From Pseudobdellovibrionaceae bacterium (GTDB lineage Bacteria > Bdellovibrionota > Bdellovibrionia > Bdellovibrionales > Bdellovibrionaceae): a DNA stretch of 6,337 nucleotides. Position 1 is the first letter of the stretch. Each line of letters starts with the position of its first letter. Below the pieces are notes generated by a model. It ran no database searches. It was not told the origin of the DNA and saw nothing but the letters and a program-made list of their open reading frames with translations. Positions 1 to 5,597 of this stretch are shown piece after piece. Position numbers and translations under genes: made by a program. The stretch lies in the NCBI GenBank assembly GCA_014376325.1, contig JACMRP010000335.1, positions 1 to 6,337 of the forward strand, written 5' to 3'.

Positions 1-578
1 GCGATACCCAGACGATGGAAGCGCTCGCGAAGCTAAAACCTTTTTTCGACAAACAGACCGGCACGATCACGGCGGGGAACTCTTGCCCGATCACCGATGG
101 TGCGGCGATGATGCTTCTGATGTCTCGTGAAAAAGCCGAAGCGATGGGCCACAAGCCTTTAGCCAAAATAGTATCTTACGGATTTGCGGGTTTAGAGCCA
201 GAGCGGATGGGACTCGGTCCGGCTTACTCGACACCACTCGCGCTGAAGCGTGCGGGATTAAGTTTGAAAGATATCGGCCTCGTGGAGCTGAACGAAGCGT
301 TCTCTGCACAGGTGCTTTCGTGCGTAAAGGCCTTAGGGTCTGACAAGTTCGCGCAAGAAAAATTGGGACTGTCGCAAAAAGTGGGCGACATTGATATGGA
401 TAAATTAAACGTGAACGGCGGCGCGATCGCGATGGGTCATCCCGTCGGTGCGACCGGCACCAGGTTAGTACTAACTTTGATGAAAGAAATGAGACGTCGC
501 GATATCCAGTTTGGCTTAGCTACATTGTGCATCGGTGGCGGGCAGGGCGGTTCTATGATTCTCGAGAAAGAGGCTTAA
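1..578 (+). CDS. fadA: Acetyl-CoA C-acyltransferase (3-ketoacyl-CoA thiolase, FadA type), 3' part
   Basis: This is the C-terminal part of a thiolase, which cleaves 3-ketoacyl-CoA with free CoA in the last step of beta-oxidation. The reading frame is open to the left edge (frame starts at base 3, reading DTQT before the first internal Met at 15), so the gene begins outside the window and that ATG is not the start. About 191 residues are visible of a usual 390-440. Visible signatures are TAGNS followed by DGAA (about bases 72-107), VELNEAFS (282-305), NGGAIAMGHP with the catalytic histidine at 438-440, and CIGGGQGG with the catalytic cysteine at 528-530. The other catalytic cysteine, in the N-terminal half, lies outside the window. 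The tail (QFGLAT.CIG.GQG) is closer to FadA than to FadI (ACAAGG). Downstream fadB starts 4 bases after the stop, so the two are surely one operon. FadA and FadB normally form a complex. Family assignment is secure; chain-length preference is not visible. Confidence 0.95.
   Translation, partial: DTQTMEALAKLKPFFDKQTGTITAGNSCPITDGAAMMLLMSREKAEAMGHKPLAKIVSYGFAGLEPERMGLGPAYSTPLALKRAGLSLKDIGLVELNEAFSAQVLSCVKALGSDKFAQEKLGLSQKVGDIDMDKLNVNGGAIAMGHPVGATGTRLVLTLMKEMRRRDIQFGLATLCIGGGQGGSMILEKEA
567..573 (+). promoter_or_regulatory. Shine-Dalgarno sequence of fadB
   Basis: AAAGAGG lies 9 bases before the ATG at 583, inside the last codons of the thiolase gene. The next in-frame ATG (601) has no comparable purine tract at a proper distance, so this site supports 583 as the start. 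Confidence 0.6.
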
Positions 579-582
579 CACC

Positions 583-2745
583 ATGGCTGACAGCAAGAAT
601 ATGACAAACAGCATCCGCATCGTTCCGAATGGCGACGTCGCCGTTGTCGAATTAGATTTAGAAGGCGAAAAGGTTAATAAACTCTCCACCCCGGTGATGA
701 CACGCATTTCCGAAGTGGTGACCGAGCTTTCGAAGTCTTCTTATAAGGCCGTGATTTTTATTTCTAAGAAAAATAAAATCTTCATCGCCGGTGCGGACAT
801 CGACGAAATTCAAAAATTAAAAACCAAAGAAGAAGTCGAAACCGCGGTCAAAGCCGGGCAGGGCATCATGAATCAGATCGAAGATCTGCCGATGCCAACA
901 ATCGCCGCCATCAACGGCGCATGCTTGGGTGGTGGAGCCGAATTCGCGATGGCCTGCGATTACCGCATGGCAACCGAAGATTCTTCGACGAAGATCGGTT
1001 TGCCGGAAGTGCAGCTCGGAATTTTGCCTGGCTTCGGCGGCAGCGTGCGCATGCCAAAGCTGATCGGTTTGCAGGCTTCTTTAGATATTATTTTAGCGGG
1101 CAAATCCGTCAATGCGAAGAAGGCTTTGAAAATCGGCCTGGTTGATCGCGTGGTTCACCCGGCGATTCTCGTCGAGGAATCGATGAAGATGGCGAAAGAC
1201 ATCATCGCGAAGGGCAAAGGCAAAGCTGAAAAAAGATATCACCCGAAAGGGTTGATGAATAAAATCTTAGAAAGCTTTATCGGCCGCGGGATTGTATTCA
1301 AGAAAGCCCGCGAAGGCGTGATGAAAGCGACCTCCGGTCATTATCCGGCACCGCTGAAAGCTTTAGAAGTTGTGCAGAAGACTTACAATTACACAAACCG
1401 CGATGAAGCGCTCGCGACCGAACGCGCAGGTTTTGCGGAGCTCGGTACGAGCGACATTAGTAAAAATTTAATTCACGTTTTTTACCTAACGGAGATGGTT
1501 AAAAAATCCACGGGCGTTGCCGGTGGCGTAAAGGGCCGTGACATCAAACATATGGGCGTCTTAGGTGCGGGTACGATGGGTGGCGGCATCGCCTACGTCG
1601 GGGCCGACAAGGGCATTTCGGTTCGACTGAAAGACCTCAATACGGATGCACTCGGTAAAGGTTTAAAGCACGCGAGTGATTTGTGGATGAAGCTCATGAA
1701 ACGCAAATCCATCGATAAGTACCAGTTCCGTCAGAAGATGGATTTGGTTTCCGCAACGACGGATTATTCTGGATTTGGAAATTTAGATTTAGTCATCGAA
1801 GCGATCGTTGAAGACATGGGCATCAAACAAAAAGTCATCGCGGAGTGTGCATCGAAAATGCGTCCGGACGCGATCATCGCGACCAATACGAGTTCGCTCA
1901 GCGTGACCGAAATGGCGAAAGGTCATCCGCGCCCCGAGTATTTCGCGGGAATGCATTTCTTTAATCCGGTGAACAAGATGCCGCTCGTCGAAGTCATCCG
2001 CGGTGAAAAATCGAGCGACGAAACGGTGGCGACCATTTTTGAGCTTTCGAAAAAAATGGGCAAAATGCCGGTCGTCGTTAAAGATGGTCCAGGCTTCTTG
2101 GTAAACCGTCTTTTGCTGCCTTATATGGCAGAAGCCGCATTCTTACTGCAAGAAGGCATGGAAATTAAACAAGTCGACACCGCCTACGTGAAAGAGTTCG
2201 GAATGCCGATGGGACCCTTCGCGTTGATGGATGAAGTCGGACTGGACGTTTGTATTAAAGTCCTCAAAATCTTCCGCAAATCTTTTGGCGAACGCGTAGA
2301 GCTCGCGCCATGTATGGAAGCGTTAGAAAAGACCGGACGTCTCGGTCGCAAGAACGGTAAGGGTTTTTATACTTACAGTGAAGATGGCAAGCGCGGCGAC
2401 GTGGATGAGACCATTTATTCAGCACTTGGACTGAAACCTCCAACCAGTCCTTTAAGCAGCAAAGAGTGCATTGAACGCGGCGTGTTCGCGATGGTGAACG
2501 AATGCTCGCGCGCGTTGATCGAAGACCATATCGTCGAGACTCCGCACGAGGTCGATCTTGCCATGATTATGGGCACGGGCTTTCCGCCGTTCCGCGGCGG
2601 TTTGTTAAAGTACGCGGATTCGATCGGTCTGACATACATCGAGACGCAGTTAGCTGAGTATGCGGTCCAAAGAAATGCCGCAAGACTCCGACCTGCAAAT
2701 CCACTAAAGGACTTGGCGAAGGCCAATAAAAAGTTCTACACTTAA
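583..2745 (+). CDS. fadB: Multifunctional fatty-acid oxidation protein: enoyl-CoA hydratase / 3-hydroxyacyl-CoA dehydrogenase (FadB/FadJ type)
   Basis: This 720-residue protein matches the usual length of FadB/FadJ (about 715-730). The N-terminal crotonase domain (about residues 10-190) has the oxyanion-hole segment IAGADIDEI (68-76), LGGGAE with catalytic Glu120, and GLPEVQLGILPGFGG with catalytic Glu142. A helical linker (about 195-315) follows. The dehydrogenase domain starts with the Rossmann motif GAGTMGGGIA (328-337), binding NAD. ATNTSSL (433-439) and GMHFFNPVNKMPLVE (456-470) hold the catalytic His458 and Glu470, and DGPGFLVNRLL begins the C-terminal domain (501-511). The second C-terminal repeat contains GTGFPPFRGG (664-673). 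All key residues are present, so both hydratase and NAD-dependent dehydrogenase activities are expected. It is cytoplasmic and should associate with the thiolase encoded just upstream. The thiolase-first order resembles E. coli fadIJ, although the thiolase sequence looks FadA-like; the symbol fadB is therefore by family, and fadJ would be equally defensible. Confidence 0.97.
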   Translation: MADSKNMTNSIRIVPNGDVAVVELDLEGEKVNKLSTPVMTRISEVVTELSKSSYKAVIFISKKNKIFIAGADIDEIQKLKTKEEVETAVKAGQGIMNQIEDLPMPTIAAINGACLGGGAEFAMACDYRMATEDSSTKIGLPEVQLGILPGFGGSVRMPKLIGLQASLDIILAGKSVNAKKALKIGLVDRVVHPAILVEESMKMAKDIIAKGKGKAEKRYHPKGLMNKILESFIGRGIVFKKAREGVMKATSGHYPAPLKALEVVQKTYNYTNRDEALATERAGFAELGTSDISKNLIHVFYLTEMVKKSTGVAGGVKGRDIKHMGVLGAGTMGGGIAYVGADKGISVRLKDLNTDALGKGLKHASDLWMKLMKRKSIDKYQFRQKMDLVSATTDYSGFGNLDLVIEAIVEDMGIKQKVIAECASKMRPDAIIATNTSSLSVTEMAKGHPRPEYFAGMHFFNPVNKMPLVEVIRGEKSSDETVATIFELSKKMGKMPVVVKDGPGFLVNRLLLPYMAEAAFLLQEGMEIKQVDTAYVKEFGMPMGPFALMDEVGLDVCIKVLKIFRKSFGERVELAPCMEALEKTGRLGRKNGKGFYTYSEDGKRGDVDETIYSALGLKPPTSPLSSKECIERGVFAMVNECSRALIEDHIVETPHEVDLAMIMGTGFPPFRGGLLKYADSIGLTYIETQLAEYAVQRNAARLRPANPLKDLAKANKKFYT

Positions 2746-2776
2746 CCTGTGCCTAGAATGTTGTTGTTTACTTCGG

Positions 2777-2810
2777 AAGAAGGAGGATTGAAAAATCCTC
2801 CTTTTTTTTT
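2777..2810 (+). terminator. Strong intrinsic terminator after fadAB
   Basis: A 9-bp perfect stem (AGGAGGATT at 2781-2789 with AATCCTCCT at 2794-2802) closes on a GAAA tetraloop (2790-2793). It is followed by an uninterrupted run of T to 2810. The A-rich bases before the stem (2777-2780) can extend the pairing into the T run. It lies 31 bases after the fadB stop, so it ends the beta-oxidation operon. Confidence 0.95.
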
Positions 2811-2901
2811 GGGCTGCGCCCAGAAGGCGAAGGGCCGGCGGCCCGTAGCTGGACTGCGCGCGCGCACGCGCCGGATGCGCAGGCACTCCGTGCCGGAGCT
2901 C
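2811..2901. repeat. GC-rich cluster of short hairpins (possible REP-like element)
   Basis: Immediately after the terminator T run come four compact inverted repeats: GGGC-tgc-GCCC (2811-2821), GGGCC-ggc-GGCCC (2832-2844), CTGCGC...GCGCAG (2854-2859 with 2877-2882, enclosing an inner GCGC-gcac-GCGC at 2860-2871), and GGCAC-tcc-GTGCC (2882-2894). A fifth, CTCCG-tgc-CGGAG (2886-2898), overlaps the fourth and is mutually exclusive with it. Three-base loops recur. The block is far richer in G+C than its surroundings and has no convincing coding potential. Whether it recurs elsewhere in the genome cannot be seen here, so calling it a dispersed repeat is inference. Confidence 0.55.
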
Positions 2902-3032
2902 AACGTCTCTATCTTCACAGGCTAAATCGTCAGAATTCTACCGAACTCACGCAAAAATCGTCGCTCGTCCCGTAATTCCCAATCTGAGACAGCTCATTTG
3001 CAAGCTAACGCCACGTGACGGGCATGGACCTT
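2902..3032. other. Intergenic stretch with no recognised signal
   Basis: This is the rest of the 315-base gap between fadB and the lipoprotein gene. The lipoprotein needs a promoter, because the terminator separates it from fadAB, and it should lie here. I see no convincing pair of -35 and -10 boxes, only weak TTCACA (2914-2919) with a poor -10 downstream. A CACGTG palindrome sits at 3012-3017; it is too short to interpret. Confidence 0.4.
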
Positions 3033-3055
3033 GCCTCTACCCCTGTAACAGAGGT
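3033..3055 (+). promoter_or_regulatory. Hairpin containing the Shine-Dalgarno sequence of the lipoprotein gene
   Basis: AGAGG (3050-3054) is the ribosome-binding site, 6 bases before the ATG at 3061. It pairs exactly with CCTCT at 3034-3038, and G3033 with T3055 can add a wobble pair, leaving an 11-base loop. Six T bases (3055-3060) follow directly, so the structure looks like a weak terminator as well as an occluder of the ribosome-binding site. A competing stem, GGCA (3021-3024) with TGCC (3032-3035), would free the site. The pairing is seen; any regulatory effect is inference. Confidence 0.4.
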
Positions 3056-3060
3056 TTTTT

Positions 3061-3711
3061 ATGAAGTCTTCACAACTCAAAAATTTTGCGATGATCGTGC
3101 TTGCACTCGCTAGTCTCGCGGCCTGTGCGCCCGCAAATAATTCGGCGCAAACGGCTCGAGTGGGTAGTGGAAACGGTGGGACCGTTGGACCTAACGGCAT
3201 CTCGGTCGCTGGCTGCCACGGCACCGTTGGCCGCATCTACGATGCGAGCAATTCGACGACGAGCTTCGAGTCCCGCATGAAAGGATTGATCTCTGCAAAC
3301 GCAAGCCCTTCGTACTTCGGGACGATTGATGGCTCAGCAACTTCGACGCAAACTTGCGTGGGCCTTGATGGACGTTTAAGCGTCGACTCTTCTGGCAAAA
3401 TAAATATCGCTGGCTCAAGCATGAAGATGACGGTTTACGATTCTTACGCCGTGACCGGCGATGCTCAAGGCACGATCGAAGAAGCTTACGTGATTAATTT
3501 TACCTCCGCGACTTCGGGCACGCTGAATGGGAAAACTTTCACTTTGCAGTTTACCGATTCTTTCGGAACTATTCAATTTTCTGGAGATATCAGCACCGGT
3601 GTAGCAACTGGCACCGTTCAGTTTCAAAATTACAAGCACGCTGACGGTGCGACGCCTGCTTCGGGTAACTTGGGTACGTTCTCAATTCCGACCGCTTCAT
3701 TCGCAAACTAG
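3061..3711 (+). CDS. Predicted outer-membrane lipoprotein of unknown function
   Basis: This 216-residue protein has a clear lipoprotein signal peptide: charged start MKSSQLK, hydrophobic core about residues 9-20, and lipobox LAAC with the lipidated cysteine at 22. Residue +2 is Ala rather than Asp, which in Gram-negative bacteria favours sorting to the outer membrane. A Gly/Asn/Ser-rich tether (about 23-50) follows. The mature part is rich in Ser, Thr and Gly, with alternating hydrophobic stretches typical of a small beta-sheet domain, for example FTLQFTDSFGTIQFSGDI (160-177). Cys52 and Cys99 are the only other cysteines and could form a disulfide in the periplasm. No enzymatic motif is visible and I do not recognise the family. 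The start is fixed by AGAGG 6 bases upstream and by the signal peptide. It appears to be a single-gene unit, with 60 bases before the next gene and no obvious terminator after it. Confidence 0.85.
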   Translation: MKSSQLKNFAMIVLALASLAACAPANNSAQTARVGSGNGGTVGPNGISVAGCHGTVGRIYDASNSTTSFESRMKGLISANASPSYFGTIDGSATSTQTCVGLDGRLSVDSSGKINIAGSSMKMTVYDSYAVTGDAQGTIEEAYVINFTSATSGTLNGKTFTLQFTDSFGTIQFSGDISTGVATGTVQFQNYKHADGATPASGNLGTFSIPTASFAN

Positions 3712-3735
3712 TACAGTAACATTGAGCGTTTTTCC

Positions 3736-3765
3736 TTGATCCTCGCTGTTTCCTAGAGATTAATA
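3736..3765 (+). promoter_or_regulatory. Weak candidate promoter before the RelA/SpoT-like gene
   Basis: TTGATC (3736-3741) and TTAATA (3760-3765) are spaced 18 bases apart, resembling -35 and -10 boxes of the housekeeping sigma factor. Transcription would begin at about 3771-3773, at the start codon itself, giving a leaderless message. This would fit the lack of a good Shine-Dalgarno sequence there. The match is imperfect and read-through from the lipoprotein gene is equally possible. Confidence 0.25.
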
Positions 3766-3771
3766 AACCCG

Positions 3772-4866
3772 ATGCTCCAACGCTTTTCTTTTGACCCAGA
3801 CATGCTGAATTCAGTAGCAGGTGGCAGATCCGCTATTGATTCTCCGAGATTGAATATTAAATCTTTGGAGCAGGCGAGCTCATTCCTTTTAAGCTACGGC
3901 TTTGAATATCTGAAGGCCGACGATCAAGAAAAAATTTGGTACTATCATCGTCGGGCCATCGTGCTGATCGTTGAAAAATTAGGTTTCGCGCTGAGCGAAG
4001 TTCCGGAGCTTTTACGCGAACGTAAAAGCTTGCAAGACATGCGACGTTTGCTGATGTTTGCGAGCTCCCAGGAAGAATCAGAGAAAAGCTTGCAGCGCTG
4101 GTCCTGCGCGATCCTTCGCTGCATGCATGTTTACGTTCATGCCGAAAACGATTTGTTCTCGAGCTTCAGCGAAGAAATCCAAAGCCAGATTTTGACGCCA
4201 TTTCAGAAAGCAATCTATCACGACGGCACGACTCATACCGCCTATCTTCGCAGCCCCGAGCGCGAAGCCATCAAACTTCTGGGCTTTGAAGTAAAGCCGT
4301 TTAAAACTTCGGCGAGCACCGTGATTAAACTTCTTGCAAAGCCGGACGCTCTCGCGATGAAGATCTTCGACAAGTTAGGTGTGCGATTCGTAACCAAATC
4401 CTTGTTCGACAGTTTTCAAGTCATCAGGTATCTCGTTGAAGAAAATATCATGAGCTTTCCGCACATCATGCCGGATCAAAGTTCAAACAATATGTACCCC
4501 GTGGATTTGTTCGTGACGATCTGTCAGGAGCTTATTGCGGCCGATGCGAAACTGAGCGAAGCCGAGGTCAATAAAATTTTCACCGATCGTTTGACTGCCG
4601 CCGGGGATTCGCAGCTGTTCCGGAAAGAAAATTTCTTCTCTGGTGCTGATTATAGATTCATTAAATTTATCACTCGGAAGTTAGTGCATATTCAACCACT
4701 TCCGGGCCGTGAGCCCTTCAGCTTTTTTTATCCATTCGAAATTCAGATTATGGACGAAGCTTCGCACCAATCTATTTTATCGGGCCCTTCCGAACACGAG
4801 GCTTATAAAGACCGTCAGGTTTTAGCCGCCCGCAAACGCCTCTTCGCCGACAGCGAGACCCATTGA
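3772..4866 (+). CDS. Uncharacterised protein with a divergent RelA/SpoT-like nucleotidyltransferase domain
   Basis: This 364-residue protein is soluble, without signal peptide or membrane segment. Residues 1-165 are mostly helical and unrecognised, with a Trp/Cys/His-rich segment at 110-127. The C-terminal half follows the order of RelA/SpoT synthetase motifs by eye. K178, S182 and K186 match the K...S...K of the ATP-binding loop, though the preceding conserved Arg is missing. IFDKLGVRFV (198-207) matches the D..xVR motif with the metal-binding Asp (D200). YRFIK (294-298) sits where Y-x-S-I-H is expected, with Ser and His replaced by Phe and Lys. PFEIQIMDEASH (321-332) and EHEAYK (341-346) match E-x-Q-I-R-T..M and AAHW.YK. 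About 45-50 extra residues (236-290) separate the second and third motifs. I infer an RSH-like fold with altered or lost synthetase activity. It may belong to a family I recall as TIGR04552 in Myxococcus and Bdellovibrio relatives, unverified. The Shine-Dalgarno is poor (AGAG, 13 bases upstream); M11 has none better. The stop overlaps the plsC start. Confidence 0.8.
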   Translation: MLQRFSFDPDMLNSVAGGRSAIDSPRLNIKSLEQASSFLLSYGFEYLKADDQEKIWYYHRRAIVLIVEKLGFALSEVPELLRERKSLQDMRRLLMFASSQEESEKSLQRWSCAILRCMHVYVHAENDLFSSFSEEIQSQILTPFQKAIYHDGTTHTAYLRSPEREAIKLLGFEVKPFKTSASTVIKLLAKPDALAMKIFDKLGVRFVTKSLFDSFQVIRYLVEENIMSFPHIMPDQSSNNMYPVDLFVTICQELIAADAKLSEAEVNKIFTDRLTAAGDSQLFRKENFFSGADYRFIKFITRKLVHIQPLPGREPFSFFYPFEIQIMDEASHQSILSGPSEHEAYKDRQVLAARKRLFADSETH

Positions 4867-5597
4867 TGAAATTACTGATCACGTTCCGAAGTATCTTGAT
4901 GATAATATTATATATTCCCGTCCTGATGTTTTTTTCGATTCTTTCCATCACGTTGAATTTGATTTTGAACAACCGTCCGCTAGAAGACGTGATCGCTATT
5001 TGGTGGGGCCGCGTTTCTTGTTGGATGTTTGGCGTAAAAGTGCGCGCGATCGGAATCGAAAATGTTCCGCGGGGCGGTTGCATTTATTTATTCAACCACA
5101 CCAGTTGGTTCGACATCTTCGCGATGCAGGCAGTTTTAAAAGGATTCCGCTTTGGCGCGAAGATTGAGCTTTTTAGCATTCCGGTTTTTGGAATGGCAAT
5201 GCGCAGACTCGGCGCTCTGCAAATTGCCCGTGAAAAACGCGACGAAGTTTTCAAAGTCTACCTAGCGGCTCAGCATAGAATAGAGAAAGGCGAAAAATTC
5301 GCTTTGTCTCCAGAGGGCACTCGCCAACACGAAGAAAAGCTCGGCGCGTTTAAGTCTGGTCCATTTGTTTTTGCGATTAATGCGCGGGCTCCGCTCGTGC
5401 CCGTGGTGATTCACGGTGCCGCCGCAGTGATGCCGAAAGATTCTTGGATTCCGAACAGCGATCGTTGGTTCCGGACGATTACGGTCACCGTGCTTCCGGA
5501 AGTTTCTACATTGGAATATGATTTAAAGGCCAGGCCCGCGTTGCAAGAAAAAGTTCGGAACTTAATGTTGCCTTATTTTACGAGCGTCCATTCTTGA
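4866..5597 (+). CDS. plsC: 1-acyl-sn-glycerol-3-phosphate acyltransferase (PlsC/LPLAT family)
   Basis: This 243-residue protein is the usual length for bacterial PlsC. It transfers an acyl chain to the sn-2 position of lysophosphatidic acid, giving phosphatidic acid for membrane phospholipids, at the inner face of the cytoplasmic membrane. Residues 1-35 form one long hydrophobic segment that anchors it. Catalytic motif I is NHTSWFD (77-83) with the H(X4)D pair His78/Asp83. Motif II lies around GAKIELFSIPVFG (97-109), motif III is SPEGTR (148-153, Glu150), and motif IV is VPVVIHG (178-184). All signature residues are intact, so activity is expected, although a related lysolipid acyltransferase such as lyso-ornithine lipid acyltransferase (OlsA) cannot be excluded. 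The ATG at 4866 overlaps the TGA of the upstream gene by one base (TGATG) and has no strong Shine-Dalgarno of its own, which suggests translational coupling. A TTG three bases upstream (4863) is in frame but less likely. The 3' end overlaps the convergent minus-strand gene by 25 bases. Confidence 0.93.
   Translation: MKLLITFRSILMIILYIPVLMFFSILSITLNLILNNRPLEDVIAIWWGRVSCWMFGVKVRAIGIENVPRGGCIYLFNHTSWFDIFAMQAVLKGFRFGAKIELFSIPVFGMAMRRLGALQIAREKRDEVFKVYLAAQHRIEKGEKFALSPEGTRQHEEKLGAFKSGPFVFAINARAPLVPVVIHGAAAVMPKDSWIPNSDRWFRTITVTVLPEVSTLEYDLKARPALQEKVRNLMLPYFTSVHS

Noticed and set aside
921..1145. 74-codon plus-strand frame within fadB
   Set aside because: It is an out-of-frame shadow of the crotonase domain, with a Trp/Arg-rich low-quality translation and no ribosome-binding site.
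2415..2726. 103-codon open frame on the minus strand opposite the 3' end of fadB
   Set aside because: It lies entirely inside the well-supported fadB gene, has no recognisable domain, and is a shadow of the coding bias of the plus strand.
2704..2886. 60-codon minus-strand frame across the fadB terminator
   Set aside because: It runs through the terminator stem and the GC-rich hairpin cluster; its Ala/Arg/Pro-rich translation reflects base composition rather than a protein.
3191..3639. Three minus-strand open frames opposite the lipoprotein gene
   Set aside because: The plus-strand frame has a signal peptide, lipobox and ribosome-binding site; the antisense frames have no comparable support.
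4863..4868. TTG at 4863 as start of plsC
   Set aside because: ATG directly follows at 4866 in the common TGATG coupling arrangement; TTG would add just one residue with no better ribosome-binding site.
4772..5083. 103-codon minus-strand frame across the junction of the RelA/SpoT-like gene and plsC
   Set aside because: Both plus-strand genes are supported by motifs and this frame has none.
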